A stretch of 64,000 nt of DNA from positions 62,001-126,000 of the forward strand of contig CASDOZ010000004.1 of assembly GCA_949282265.1 (NCBI GenBank). The letters run 5' to 3'. Shown here piece after piece: positions 34,795 through 43,466 of this stretch (positions within the stretch are counted from its first letter, which is position 1; every line of letters starts with the position of its first letter). The position numbers were made by a program, and so were the translations under genes. This DNA comes from an uncultured Bacteroidales bacterium (GTDB lineage: Bacteria; Bacteroidota; Bacteroidia; Bacteroidales; Paludibacteraceae). The notes beneath the pieces are model-generated. The model made no database searches, had not been told where the DNA came from, and was given only the letters and a program-made list of their open reading frames with translations.

Positions 34795-35613
34795 ATGGCT
34801 GTAACATTAGCAGATATTTCGAAATTGCGCAATATGACTGGTGCCGGCATGATGGATTGCAAAAATGCACTGAACGAGGCCAATGGCGATTTCGAAAAAG
34901 CAGTAGAAATAATTCGTAAAAGAGGACAGGCCATTGCCGCAAAACGCAGTGACCGTGAGGCATCGGAAGGTTGCGTATTGGCAAAGGCCGAAGGCGGTTT
35001 TGCCGCAGTGTTGGCACTGAAATGCGAAACAGACTTCGTTGCAAAAAATGAAGATTTCATTGCTTTGACCAAATATATTCTGGACATTGCAATGACCGAC
35101 AAACCGGCTTCATTGGATGCTTTGAAAGCGATTGTACGTGAAGGACGGACGGTTGCAGACATGGTTACCGAACGTTCCGGTATCACGGGCGAGAAAATGG
35201 AACTTGATTATTATGAGTTTGTAAATGGTGGTACGACTACGGCTTATATACATCCGGGTAACAAGTTGGCTACAATTGTTGCTTTCAAGGAAGAAAATGC
35301 CGATTATGAAACCATTCACGGTGTTGCCATGCAGGTTGCTGCCATGAATCCGGTTTCGTTGGATCGTGATTCCGTTCCTGCTAAAATCATTGAAACCGAG
35401 TTGGAAATTGGACGCGAAAAGGCTCGCCAGGAAGGCAAACCCGAAAACATGCTGGACAAGATTGCCCAAGGACGTTTGAACAAATTCTTCCAGGAGTCGA
35501 CTTTGCTGGAGCAGACTTATATCATGGACAATAAAACCCCGATTAAGGATCTGCTGAAAGCCAAAGGTATTACGGCAACTGATTTCAAACGTGTAACGTT
35601 AAACCAGGAATAA
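34795..35613 (+). CDS. tsf: Translation elongation factor Ts
   Basis: A 272-residue EF-Ts, the nucleotide exchange factor of EF-Tu. It has the N-terminal UBA-like LRNMTGAGMMDCKNALNEANGDFEKAV, the core ALKCETDFVAKNEDF (the TDF contact with the EF-Tu G domain) and the dimer domain. Length is typical. It follows rpsB across a terminator-like hairpin and is closed by its own strong terminator. Confidence 0.96.
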   Translation: MAVTLADISKLRNMTGAGMMDCKNALNEANGDFEKAVEIIRKRGQAIAAKRSDREASEGCVLAKAEGGFAAVLALKCETDFVAKNEDFIALTKYILDIAMTDKPASLDALKAIVREGRTVADMVTERSGITGEKMELDYYEFVNGGTTTAYIHPGNKLATIVAFKEENADYETIHGVAMQVAAMNPVSLDRDSVPAKIIETELEIGREKARQEGKPENMLDKIAQGRLNKFFQESTLLEQTYIMDNKTPIKDLLKAKGITATDFKRVTLNQE

Positions 35614-35635
35614 TTAATTTCTTCATAAATGAATG

Positions 35636-35670
35636 AAGCGCAACCGCCAAATTTGGTGGTTGCGCTTTTT
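35636..35670 (+). terminator. Intrinsic terminator of tsf
   Basis: Stem AAGCGCAACCGCCA (35636-35649) with TGGTGGTTGCGCTT, one G-T pair, then a T-run to 35670. Confidence 0.94.
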
Positions 35671-35883
35671 ATTTGTGTATTCATATAGTTAAATTGCAGG
35701 GTGTTTTATGAAATAGAAGTTTCTTGGAGGGTAGTTTTGTACTTGGGCTGAAGAAAATGTTTAATGCCTTTATTTTTAAATGTAGAGTTTTGTTCGTTGA
35801 TAATAGGGTAGGGAGCTGTGAAACGAGAATTATGCTTTTCCGAGGGTTATGACATTTGTTATATTTATTCTCATGGCATTGAT

Positions 35884-35917
35884 AAAAAAGCGGCAGACAT
35901 GTGACATGCCTGCCGCT
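35884..35917 (-). terminator. Intrinsic terminator of the secreted protein gene
   Basis: Stem GCGGCAG (35890-35896) with CTGCCGC (35910-35916) and inner CATG pairing, T-run on the minus strand (35889-35884). Confidence 0.88.
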
Positions 35918-35940
35918 AATGTGGAATGTTATAACTGCTG

Positions 35941-37137
35941 CTATCTCATCATTTTGATAGCATTGCTTGTGCCGTCGGTATATCTTACCACTTTTATGCA
36001 CATGCCTTTCGTCGTGTCATCCAAAACGATACGGCGACCCGACAAATCATAATACTCTGTGGAAGCAACTACCTTGTTGCCGGCTTCTACGGTATTGATG
36101 GCAGTTGGTGTCGGTGTGATAACCATGTCAGAACATATTTCAATTGTATAAAGTTTTTCTGCTGAATAAATATGTGATGACATATATACTCCATCAGGTG
36201 ATGAATATGAATTATCCGTGTTATTATATAACAGCGTCACGCTATCTATGTAATTAGCTTCATCTCTAAATATAGCTGCAACATCATCATCTACTATTTG
36301 ACCTGAATACAATATAATATTATTATCAACAACTTCTCCTATCATCCAACTATTTGAATGGTTATAAGGAAACAACCCTTTTATATAAACAAGAAAATCC
36401 ATTATAATAATATCTACTGTAGACTCATAATCAATTCCATCCTGATTTTTATTATTATAATTATAACAGTTATAATCATATGTTACAGGTTCCACAAATA
36501 AGTTCGCCGGAATATATTTCATAAAGCTACAATATGAATATAAAGTTGTTTTTGTTCCATCGTTTTCATAAAGCCCTAAACACAATGATTTATCTGAATA
36601 AATAATACCATCTTGCGGGTCAATAGCAAACTTGAAACAACTGGATAACAATGGATTACCAGAGTTCGTATCTAAATTGCAGATATAATACTTACACTCA
36701 GTACCATCATTATAATTAATTGTCCCCAACAATTGATTATTGTCAATTATAATTGAATCTTTTGTCCCATTCAATGTTCCTGTTATGTATAGGTTATCCC
36801 CAAACATATAGTCATTAGTAAAAAACATATTGGAGATATACACTTTTCCATTTTCTGCAATGATTATATCAGAAGCAACATGAGGTCGCATGTAAGATCC
36901 TATTTCATAAGCATAATCATAATAATCCAAAAAATAAGAAGTCTTCGTTCCTTCCGGCTCGGTAACCGCCTTGGTTTGCATGCTTGGTTTCAGCTGGCTG
37001 AAATCAATGCGTTTGGCCATTTCAAATTTAGGTTCTGCTTTGGGTTTGAAACCTTCAACAGGTTTCATCGTACCAATGTGCTGTGCAATACCGCTCATTG
37101 AGAAAACGGTGAATGCAAAAAGTAAAACTTTTTTCAT
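35941..37137 (-). CDS. Secreted protein of unknown function with a C-terminal sorting-like domain
   Basis: A 398-residue exported protein: signal peptide ending SGIAQ, a charged linker (residues 20-60), then a long Tyr/Asn/Asp-rich beta region with no recognised catalytic motif. The last 60 residues (YYDLSGRRIVLDD...GMCIKVVRYTDGTSNAIKMMR) resemble the C-terminal domains used for surface sorting or carbohydrate attachment in Bacteroidota. The middle of the gene (about 36150-36900) is visibly more AT-rich than its neighbours, which hints at a foreign or fast-evolving segment. The gene stands alone with a minus-strand terminator. Confidence 0.65.
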   Translation of the reverse strand: MKKVLLFAFTVFSMSGIAQHIGTMKPVEGFKPKAEPKFEMAKRIDFSQLKPSMQTKAVTEPEGTKTSYFLDYYDYAYEIGSYMRPHVASDIIIAENGKVYISNMFFTNDYMFGDNLYITGTLNGTKDSIIIDNNQLLGTINYNDGTECKYYICNLDTNSGNPLLSSCFKFAIDPQDGIIYSDKSLCLGLYENDGTKTTLYSYCSFMKYIPANLFVEPVTYDYNCYNYNNKNQDGIDYESTVDIIIMDFLVYIKGLFPYNHSNSWMIGEVVDNNIILYSGQIVDDDVAAIFRDEANYIDSVTLLYNNTDNSYSSPDGVYMSSHIYSAEKLYTIEICSDMVITPTPTAINTVEAGNKVVASTEYYDLSGRRIVLDDTTKGMCIKVVRYTDGTSNAIKMMR

Positions 37138-37234
37138 TAATTAAAGTTTGTCTGAATTAGAGTCCTGTTTTTCTTAATTTGAGGCAGGAAAAAGCATCAG
37201 AACTCATATATACCTTTCCTGTCTATTTACGTGG

Positions 37235-37242
37235 CAAATTTA
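37235..37242 (-). promoter_or_regulatory. Possible -7 element (TAAATTTG) of the secreted protein gene
   Basis: Minus-strand TAAATTTG lies about 98 bases before the start; no -33 box. Apart from this and the next gene's terminator, the 325-base gap 37138-37462 shows nothing else I can support. Confidence 0.4.
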
Positions 37243-37392
37243 CAGAATAATCTTCAAACCACATACTTTTTTACATATTTTATTTTCAAAAACTGTCATT
37301 TTGTACAAGGTACATTTTTATTGGCTACAGTTCTGTCAATAAGCACATTCCGGGTTCCTGAAAAAAGATTTGCGCTCGCGTATCTGTCCCCA

Positions 37393-37435
37393 AAAGAAAA
37401 TACGCGGGGCATGTCATTGAGGACATGTCCCGCGT
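37393..37435 (-). terminator. Intrinsic terminator of the DHOD-like gene
   Basis: Near-perfect 14-bp stem (ACGCGGGGCATGTC at 37402-37415 with 37422-37435) and a minus-strand T-rich tract to 37393. Confidence 0.9.
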
Positions 37436-37462
37436 GTTGTTCCGTTTGCCTGAAATGTCTTT

Positions 37463-38440
37463 TTATTCCCTGGTTGCAAAATACTTCAGGAACTGCGTAC
37501 GGAGCCAGAAATCCGGATTTTCCGTACCGGAAGCATTCATTTTGCCTTTATACTCGGCAATTGCCTTGTACTGGTGTTTTTCCTGCCATTGTTCCAGTTC
37601 ATTCAAAGTGTGTCTGAACCATTCATTTCCGTTTTTATATATGGCACTCGATACCTCCACGGCCGATGCGCCAGCCAGCAGTGCCTTCACGACTCCTGCA
37701 CCATCGTGCACTCCTCCCGAAATGGCAATGTCCATGCCGTGCACTGCAGCGGAAACAATCGCCGTCCACCGCAACGGCTCTGCCAGCCCGTTTTCCGAAC
37801 TGAAAACCTGTCCAACGGTAAACTGCATGTTATCAATGTCTATATCCGGCTGATAAGGACGGTTGAACAAAACAACGGCATTTGCACCAACGGATTTCAG
37901 CTGGTCAACCAGCCAAACCGGGTTGGATATGTTCTGGCCGAGCTTCACAATGAGCGGGAATTTGACCATGTTCCTGATGGAACGTACAATATCAAGATGC
38001 ATTTGCTCAAAACTCCCGTTTACATAATCTTTGCTGGTAGCTATGCTCATGATATTCAGCTCCAATGCATCTGCACCTGCATCTTCCGCCATACGGGCAA
38101 ATTGTGCCCACTCGCCTGCCGAATGACAGTTTATGCTGGCTATGACGGGAATCGAACACAAGCGCTTGGTGTCCTTGATTAATTGCAGATATTCGCTCAT
38201 GGCATGCGACCGAATATATCCATGCATATAATCGGCACTCTCGGAATGATCCGTACTCTGGTTCAGATGCTCGGTTTCGCGCGTGATGTTTTCTTCAAAC
38301 AATGATTTCAGCACAATTGCTCCTGCGCCGGCATCTTCAATCGCCTTATTGTTGGCAGCCTTTGCCGTGCGGCCGCAGCTGCTCATGATAATCGGGTTTT
38401 TCAAGGTCAGACCCGCAAATTTTGTTTCCAGAATGTTCAT
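37463..38440 (-). CDS. Dihydroorotate dehydrogenase-like flavoprotein
   Basis: A 325-residue FMN-binding barrel related to PyrD and PreA. The start NILETKFAGLTLKNPIIMSS, the FMN region PLIVKLGQNI and the end AISGGVHDGAGVVKALLAGASAVEVSSAIY are typical. The family is conserved in Bacteroidota as a DHOD-like protein beside the true PyrD. The catalytic-base region (IASINCHSAGEWAQ) has Cys/Ser rather than the standard NxSCPN motif, so the substrate need not be dihydroorotate. It is monocistronic. Confidence 0.82.
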   Translation of the reverse strand: MNILETKFAGLTLKNPIIMSSCGRTAKAANNKAIEDAGAGAIVLKSLFEENITRETEHLNQSTDHSESADYMHGYIRSHAMSEYLQLIKDTKRLCSIPVIASINCHSAGEWAQFARMAEDAGADALELNIMSIATSKDYVNGSFEQMHLDIVRSIRNMVKFPLIVKLGQNISNPVWLVDQLKSVGANAVVLFNRPYQPDIDIDNMQFTVGQVFSSENGLAEPLRWTAIVSAAVHGMDIAISGGVHDGAGVVKALLAGASAVEVSSAIYKNGNEWFRHTLNELEQWQEKHQYKAIAEYKGKMNASGTENPDFWLRTQFLKYFATRE

Positions 38441-38475
38441 AATTTTAGCGTGTAATTAAACTATCCATGTTCGCG

Positions 38476-38483
38476 CAAAGGTA
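38476..38483 (-). promoter_or_regulatory. -7 element (TACCTTTG) of the DHOD-like gene
   Basis: Minus-strand TACCTTTG lies 36 bases upstream of the start. The nearest TTG is 23 bases further upstream. Confidence 0.55.
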
Positions 38484-38574
38484 CAGATAATTATCGAAAA
38501 AAAGCACAATTTGCATAAAAAATAAGAGAAAAGATGGTCAGGTAAAAATGCCGTCCTGTCCGGCCCATTGCATA

Positions 38575-38623
38575 AAACGCCTTTCCCGCATTTATGCCAC
38601 AGACAAATGCGGGAAAGGCGTTT
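38575..38623 (-). terminator. Intrinsic terminator of uxaB-uxaA
   Basis: Perfect 19-bp stem (38575-38593 with 38605-38623, core CGCCTTTCCCGCA) and a short minus-strand T-run; among the strongest hairpins in the window. Confidence 0.92.
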
Positions 38624-38646
38624 ATTTCCTTGATTGGGTACCAAGC

Positions 38647-40134
38647 CTACAATGTTACCCCGGTTTTGAATATTGCTGTTTCGCGATAACCCTTACGCTC
38701 ATTATTGACATATTCCCCACTTGCCACACAGATTACATAATCCGTAAATCGTTTGCAGGTCTGTTCCATTGGTTCATCCTCCACAATAACGCCGGCATTA
38801 AAGTCAATCCAATCCGGCTTGTTTTGGGCCAGGGCCGTATTGGTCGATATTTTCATGGTTGGTACATAGGTTCCGAAGGGTGTGCCACGTCCTGTCGTGA
38901 ACAGCACCATATGGCAGCCGCAGGATGCCAATGCAGTGGCCGCCACCAGATCATTCCCCGGAGCCGAGAGCAAGTTCAAACCTTTTACATGGAGACGTTC
39001 GCCATAGGCCAAAACACCACGAACTGAACTTTTTCCGCATTTCTGCGTGCAACCAAGGGCTTTTTCTTCCAACGTGGAAATACCTCCGGCTTTGTTTCCC
39101 GGCGATGGATTCTCACCCACCGGCTCGCCGTGTGACAGAAAATATTCCTTGAAATCGTTGATGAGCCTGACTGTCTGGCCAAACAATTGTTCATTTTCGC
39201 ACCGGTTCATCAGAATTGTTTCTGCACCGAACATTTCCGGCACTTCCGTCAACACACTGGTTCCTCCCTGTGCAACCAGAAAGTCGGAAAACATTCCCAA
39301 GAGCGGATTTGCCGTAATTCCGGAAAAGCCGTCCGAGCCCCCACATTTCAATCCTACACGCAATTCGGACAACGGTATTTCCGTCCGCACATCGGTTCTG
39401 GCCTTATCGTACAATTCATGCAACAACGCCATTCCATCGGCAATTTCGTCATGTGTTTTCTGGGCAACCAGAAATCTGACACGCTCCTTGTCGTATCCGG
39501 CACAGAATTGTTCAAACACATCCGGCTGGTTGTTTTCGCAACCCAGTCCGACAACCAGGACTCCGCCAGCATTGGGGTGCATAACCATGTCACGCAGGAT
39601 TTTTTTCGTATTCTCGTGGTCATCGCCCAACTGCGAGCAACCGTAGTTGTGTGGAAAAGCAACAATGGCGTCAACCCCCTGTCCGGCCGTTTCCTGACGC
39701 AGTTTTTCCGCCAACTGGTTTACAATTCCATTTACGCAACCTACAGTCGGTATAATCCATATCTCGTTGCGGATTCCGACATCGCCGTTAGTGCGTCTGT
39801 AGCCTTTAAATGTCAGATTCTGTTTTGGCAAATCAAGTTTCGGTGAAGTCGGATGATAGCTGTATTCCAACAAGCCGGCCAAATTGGTCTTTATGTTGTG
39901 TTCGTTGAGCCATGCTCCTTTGCGTACATCTGCGGTAACATGCCCGATGGGATAGCCGTACTTGATTACATTTTCACCCGGGACAAAATCTTTCAAAGCA
40001 ACTTTATGTCCGGCCGGAATGTCTTCAAGCAGAGTGATTTCATTTCCTTCGACCTGAATGAGATTGCCGGCTTTCTGTGCGACAATGGCGACAGCAACAT
40101 TATCTGACGGATTGATTTTTAAAACGGAAGTCAT
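38647..40134 (-). CDS. uxaA: Altronate dehydratase
   Basis: A 495-residue single-chain UxaA: a small N-terminal SAF-like domain (residues 1-90, ILEDIPAGHKVALKDF in part) and the large C-terminal catalytic domain (GYRRTNGDVGIRNEIWIIPTVGCVN, FPHNYGCSQLGDD, LKCGGSDGFSG, with conserved Cys and His probably binding iron). It dehydrates altronate to 2-keto-3-deoxygluconate in hexuronate catabolism. It is 12 bases after uxaB in the same operon and closed by a strong terminator. No uxaC or kdgK is in the window. Confidence 0.94.
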   Translation of the reverse strand: MTSVLKINPSDNVAVAIVAQKAGNLIQVEGNEITLLEDIPAGHKVALKDFVPGENVIKYGYPIGHVTADVRKGAWLNEHNIKTNLAGLLEYSYHPTSPKLDLPKQNLTFKGYRRTNGDVGIRNEIWIIPTVGCVNGIVNQLAEKLRQETAGQGVDAIVAFPHNYGCSQLGDDHENTKKILRDMVMHPNAGGVLVVGLGCENNQPDVFEQFCAGYDKERVRFLVAQKTHDEIADGMALLHELYDKARTDVRTEIPLSELRVGLKCGGSDGFSGITANPLLGMFSDFLVAQGGTSVLTEVPEMFGAETILMNRCENEQLFGQTVRLINDFKEYFLSHGEPVGENPSPGNKAGGISTLEEKALGCTQKCGKSSVRGVLAYGERLHVKGLNLLSAPGNDLVAATALASCGCHMVLFTTGRGTPFGTYVPTMKISTNTALAQNKPDWIDFNAGVIVEDEPMEQTCKRFTDYVICVASGEYVNNERKGYRETAIFKTGVTL

Positions 40135-40146
40135 CGCTATGCACTT

Positions 40147-41586
40147 TTACAAGATGGTCTTGACGGTTTCCAACATGCCTTTGGACTGTATTTCGTCCAA
40201 AAATCCGACAACCATATCGGTCAGTCCCGGAATCCGGTTCAGGTCTTCGTTCCAAATGAATTTTGCGCCCAACACTCCTTCGGCAACAGTTTTTGTATTG
40301 CCCGTAGCCCAAAGCCGTTTGAGCAGGTCCATGATTTCCTGTGCATCGTTCGGAACGATTTCGGCACCATCCGCCCGTTTTCCACCTTTGTAGTATGTGA
40401 TAATCGCGGCCAGCCCGAGCACCAGCCCTTTCGGTAATTCGCCCTTGCGTTCCAGATAGGTTTTCAGGCCCGGCAAATCGCGTGTTTCGTATTTCGGGAA
40501 GGAATTGAGCATAATGCTTGTTACGGCATGGTCCACAAACGGGTTGTTGAAACGCTCCAGCACATCCGTGGCAAATTGTTGCAATTCCGCCTTCGGCAGA
40601 TTCAGGGTTTCCATCAACTCATCAAACATTACTTTGTGGATATATTTTCCGATGACTTCGTGTTGGCAGGCATCACGCACGATGTTTATGCCCGACAAAT
40701 AGGCCACCGGCGACAATACGGTGTGCGGACCATTCAGCAAGGTAACCTTACGTTCATGATAGGGTGCCTCGCTTGGCACGAACAATACATTCAAGCCGGC
40801 TTTGTCTGCCGGAAATTCTTTGGCAATTTCCTGCGGGGCCTCTATCACCCACAAATGGAATATTTCCGCTTGGACAACCAGGTTGTCGTCATATTGCAGT
40901 TTTGCTTTGATGTTGTCAATGTCTTTGCGCGGGAAGCCGGGAACAATACGGTCAACCAGGGTGGCATATACGCCGCAGGCTTCTTCAAACCAGGTTTTGA
41001 ACTCGCTGCCGAGATTCCACAAATCGATATATTGATAAATCGTTTCTTTCAGCTTGTGCCCGTTCAGGAAAATCAACTCACATGGGAAAATAATCAGCCC
41101 TTTGCTTTTGTCGCCGTTGAACGTCTTGAAACGACGGTAGAGCAGTTGGGTCAGCTTGCCTGGATAGGAGGAAGCCGGTTTGTCTTCCAATTTGCAATTG
41201 GGGTCAAAGGCTATGCCTGCTTCTGTCGTGTTGGAGATGACAAAGCGCATGTCAGGATTATCTGCCAATTGCATGAACTCATCATTTTGCGTGTATGGGT
41301 TCAAGGAACGGCTGATTACGTCGATCAACTCCAAACTGTTTACCGTTTCGCCTTTATCCAATCCCTGCAAGTTTACATGGTACAAGTTGTCTTGGGCATT
41401 CAGCATGTCTATCATGCCTTTTTCGATAGGTTGGACGACAACGACACTGCTGTTGAAATCCGTCTTGTTATCCATGTTCCAGATAATCCAATCGACGAAT
41501 GCACGCAAGAAATTTCCTTCACCAAATTGAATGATACGTTCCGGACGTTGTGTTTTTGTTGCTGTTTTGCTGTTTAATGCTTTCAT
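40147..41586 (-). CDS. uxaB: Tagaturonate reductase (altronate oxidoreductase)
   Basis: A 479-residue member of the long-chain mannitol dehydrogenase family that reduces tagaturonate to altronate with NADH. It starts with RPERIIQFGEGNFLRAFVDWI (nucleotide-binding fold) and holds VISNTTEAGIAFD, the active-site lysine region LLNGPHTVLSPVAYLSG and ERFNNPFVDHAVTSIMLNS. Length matches UxaB. It is the first gene of uxaB-uxaA, with a consensus promoter and a perfect palindrome between promoter and start, so substrate-responsive repression is likely. Confidence 0.94.
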   Translation of the reverse strand: MKALNSKTATKTQRPERIIQFGEGNFLRAFVDWIIWNMDNKTDFNSSVVVVQPIEKGMIDMLNAQDNLYHVNLQGLDKGETVNSLELIDVISRSLNPYTQNDEFMQLADNPDMRFVISNTTEAGIAFDPNCKLEDKPASSYPGKLTQLLYRRFKTFNGDKSKGLIIFPCELIFLNGHKLKETIYQYIDLWNLGSEFKTWFEEACGVYATLVDRIVPGFPRKDIDNIKAKLQYDDNLVVQAEIFHLWVIEAPQEIAKEFPADKAGLNVLFVPSEAPYHERKVTLLNGPHTVLSPVAYLSGINIVRDACQHEVIGKYIHKVMFDELMETLNLPKAELQQFATDVLERFNNPFVDHAVTSIMLNSFPKYETRDLPGLKTYLERKGELPKGLVLGLAAIITYYKGGKRADGAEIVPNDAQEIMDLLKRLWATGNTKTVAEGVLGAKFIWNEDLNRIPGLTDMVVGFLDEIQSKGMLETVKTIL

Positions 41587-41648
41587 GATTTACCGTTTAA
41601 TTTGTTTGTTATAATTTGATTGTCAATAAATTTTTCATATTAAAAAAC

Positions 41649-41666
41649 TCCGTGTGCGCACACGGA
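41649..41666. promoter_or_regulatory. Palindromic operator of the uxaBA promoter
   Basis: TCCGTGTGCGCACACGGA is a perfect 18-bp palindrome centred on GCGC, 63 bases before uxaB and within about 10 bases downstream of the -7 box. The TGTGCGCACA core resembles LacI-family operators. Placement fits a repressor roadblock; the repressor gene is not in the window. Confidence 0.75.
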
Positions 41667-41676
41667 ACAACCACTG

Positions 41677-41708
41677 CAAAAGTAATTCTAAATTTTAAAT
41701 TTGACAAA
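41677..41708 (-). promoter_or_regulatory. Promoter of uxaBA (TTTG-N20-TACTTTTG)
   Basis: Minus-strand -33 TTTG at 41705-41708 and -7 TACTTTTG at 41677-41684. Confidence 0.83.
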
Positions 41709-41803
41709 CAGAAAATCAACTTCATTTAGGGAAATGTGGTGCTGTGCGTTTTAAATATTTGATAATCAATCTGTAAAAAATAGATGGGGTGTTTTTTCAA
41801 GTA

Positions 41804-41838
41804 CAAAAAAAGCTGTACGAAAAAGAATCGTACAGCTT
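41804..41838 (-). terminator. Intrinsic terminator of trpB2
   Basis: Stem AAGCTGTACGA (41810-41820) with TCGTACAGCTT (41828-41838), minus-strand T-run 41811-41805. Confidence 0.92.
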
Positions 41839-41856
41839 CGTGTGATTGATTTTGTT

Positions 41857-43221
41857 TTAGACCAATGTTTCAATCTGATCCAGATTTTTTTGGATTTCCT
41901 CGTCTGTCATGGCATAATTAACCAAGTTGCCTGACAAATATTGGTCGTAAGCCGACATATCGACCAAGCCGTGTCCGCTCAGATTGAATAAAATGGTTTT
42001 TTTCGTGCCTTCTTCTTTGGTAATGTTTGCTTCACGGATTGCCGCTGCAATGGCATGGCAGCTTTCCGGCGCAGGAACGATACCTTCGCAACGTGCAAAT
42101 AAGACACCAGCTTCAAACGAGTCTAACTGCTTGATATCAACGGCTTCCAGCCGGTTTTCTTTCAGCAACTGACTGACAATGGTACCCGCACCGTGATAGC
42201 GCAATCCACCTGCATGGATGTTAGCCGGGGAAAAATTGTGTCCGAGTGTAAACATTGGTATCAGAGGCGTATAACCGGATTCATCCCCAAAATCGTACTG
42301 GAATTTTCCGTGTGTCAATTTTGGGCATGAGGCCGGTTCGGCCGCGATGAAACGCGTTTTTTTACCATTCAGAATATTGTGCCGCATAAATGGGAACGAG
42401 ATGCCGCCAAAGTTGGAGCCGCCACCGAAGCAACCGATAACAATGTCGGGATATTCGCCGGCCATTTCCATTTGTTTTTCTGCTTCCAGTCCGATGATTG
42501 TCTGGTGCAGGGTTACATGGTTCAGCACGCTGCCGAGTGCATAACGGCAGTTCGGCGTCTGCATGGCCAGTTCCACCGCCTCCGAAATGGCAGTGCCGAG
42601 CGAGCCTTGGTAATTGGGGTGGTCGGTCAGGATTTTGCGGCCGGCTTTCGTGCTCATGCTGGGTGAAGCTATGACTTGCGCGCCCCATGTCTGCATCAAC
42701 GAGCGGCGATATGGTTTTTGCTCGTAGCTGATTTTCACCATATAAACCGCCAGTTCCAGGCCAAATGCCTTGCTGGCGAACGACAAGGCAGTTCCCCATT
42801 GTCCTGCCCCTGTTTCGGTTGTTACATTCGTTATGCCATCTTGTTTCAGATAATAAGCCTGTGCCAAAGCCGAATTGAGTTTATGTGAACCTACCGGGCT
42901 TACGCTCTCATTCTTGAAATAGATATGTGCCGGGGTGTCCAATGCTTTTTCTAATTCGTAGGCACGTACCAATGGGGTCGAACGGTAGATTTTGTATTTG
43001 TCGCGTACCTGTTCGGGGATGTCAATCCAAGCATCGGTTTCGTTCAATTCCTGGTCGGATGCGCCTTTGGAAAACAACGGATACAAATCTTCGGGTTTCA
43101 GAGGCTGTTTTGTCCCCGGATTCAGCATTGGCATGGGTTTGGTCGGCATATCAGCCACAATATTATACCATTGGGTCGGTATTTCCTTTTCGGGAAGCAG
43201 AAATTTTTTTGTCTTGTCCAT
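41857..43221 (-). CDS. trpB: Tryptophan synthase beta chain-like PLP enzyme (TrpB2 type)
   Basis: A 454-residue stand-alone TrpB of the TrpB2 subgroup, longer than TrpB1 and with the characteristic N-terminal region (PTQWYNIVADMPTKPMPMLNPGT). The PLP lysine is in SPVGSHKLNSALAQ, the activation motif is TETGAGQWGTALSFA, and the phosphate-binding loop is GCFGGGSNFGG. It condenses serine with indole to give tryptophan, without a TrpA partner. No other trp gene is adjacent. A leader peptide with a WWW run and a terminator upstream show that it is controlled by tryptophan attenuation. A role in indole salvage is plausible. Confidence 0.92.
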   Translation of the reverse strand: MDKTKKFLLPEKEIPTQWYNIVADMPTKPMPMLNPGTKQPLKPEDLYPLFSKGASDQELNETDAWIDIPEQVRDKYKIYRSTPLVRAYELEKALDTPAHIYFKNESVSPVGSHKLNSALAQAYYLKQDGITNVTTETGAGQWGTALSFASKAFGLELAVYMVKISYEQKPYRRSLMQTWGAQVIASPSMSTKAGRKILTDHPNYQGSLGTAISEAVELAMQTPNCRYALGSVLNHVTLHQTIIGLEAEKQMEMAGEYPDIVIGCFGGGSNFGGISFPFMRHNILNGKKTRFIAAEPASCPKLTHGKFQYDFGDESGYTPLIPMFTLGHNFSPANIHAGGLRYHGAGTIVSQLLKENRLEAVDIKQLDSFEAGVLFARCEGIVPAPESCHAIAAAIREANITKEEGTKKTILFNLSGHGLVDMSAYDQYLSGNLVNYAMTDEEIQKNLDQIETLV

Positions 43222-43283
43222 AACTTTGTTTTTTAGATGTTACTTGATTTGCTTTTATGTTTGTTTTTATATCCGGATAATAA

Positions 43284-43321
43284 TAAAAAAAGCTATTGTC
43301 CAACTGATAAACAATAGCTTT
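43284..43321 (-). terminator. Attenuator terminator in the trpB2 leader
   Basis: Stem AAAGCTATTGT with ACAATAGCTTT (plus-strand positions 43289-43299 and 43311-43321), 11 bp, followed on the minus strand by seven T. It lies 63 bases upstream of trpB2, after the leader peptide stop. Confidence 0.92.
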
Positions 43322-43369
43322 GAATTTTATGTGTAGTCCTATTATGAAAAATACATACCTTGCAACGAC

Positions 43370-43435
43370 TCAACTCCATTGTTTATCATCGAAGTTGCGC
43401 CACCACCAATTGTTATTGAATCGAATGAATTGCAT
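43370..43435 (-). CDS. Tryptophan leader peptide (21 codons) of trpB2
   Basis: ATG at 43435 and TGA ending at 43370 give 21 residues with Trp at positions 10, 11, 12 and 20 (the core reads NNNWWWRNFDDKQWS). Four Trp codons in a 21-codon reading frame is extreme by chance. It starts about 25 bases after the expected transcription start of a consensus promoter and stops 48 bases before an intrinsic terminator. Its codons 16-20 form the antiterminator half. The peptide probably has no function beyond ribosome pausing. It is analogous to TrpL of enterobacteria but unrelated in sequence. Confidence 0.88.
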   Translation of the reverse strand: MQFIRFNNNWWWRNFDDKQWS

Positions 43436-43466
43436 GTATGTACTTGTTGTGTTCCTAAAACCGCGG

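Larger units (their letters stand above)
43284..43460 (-). promoter_or_regulatory. Tryptophan attenuator leader region of trpB2
   Basis: The transcribed leader from about 43460 to the terminator contains the leader peptide gene (43435-43370) and a switch. Minus-strand bases 43388-43376 (TGATAAACAATGG, codons 16-20 of the peptide) pair over 13 positions, with one G-T pair, with bases 43317-43305 (CTATTGTTTATCA), which form the 5' arm and loop of the terminator. A ribosome stalled at Trp codons 10-12 leaves this segment free, so the antiterminator forms. A ribosome reaching the stop covers it, so the terminator forms. Confidence 0.85.

Noticed and set aside
40528-41577. Long plus-strand frame under uxaB
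   Set aside because: Shadow of uxaB, which has full family motifs, operon context and promoter; the antisense protein is not recognisable.
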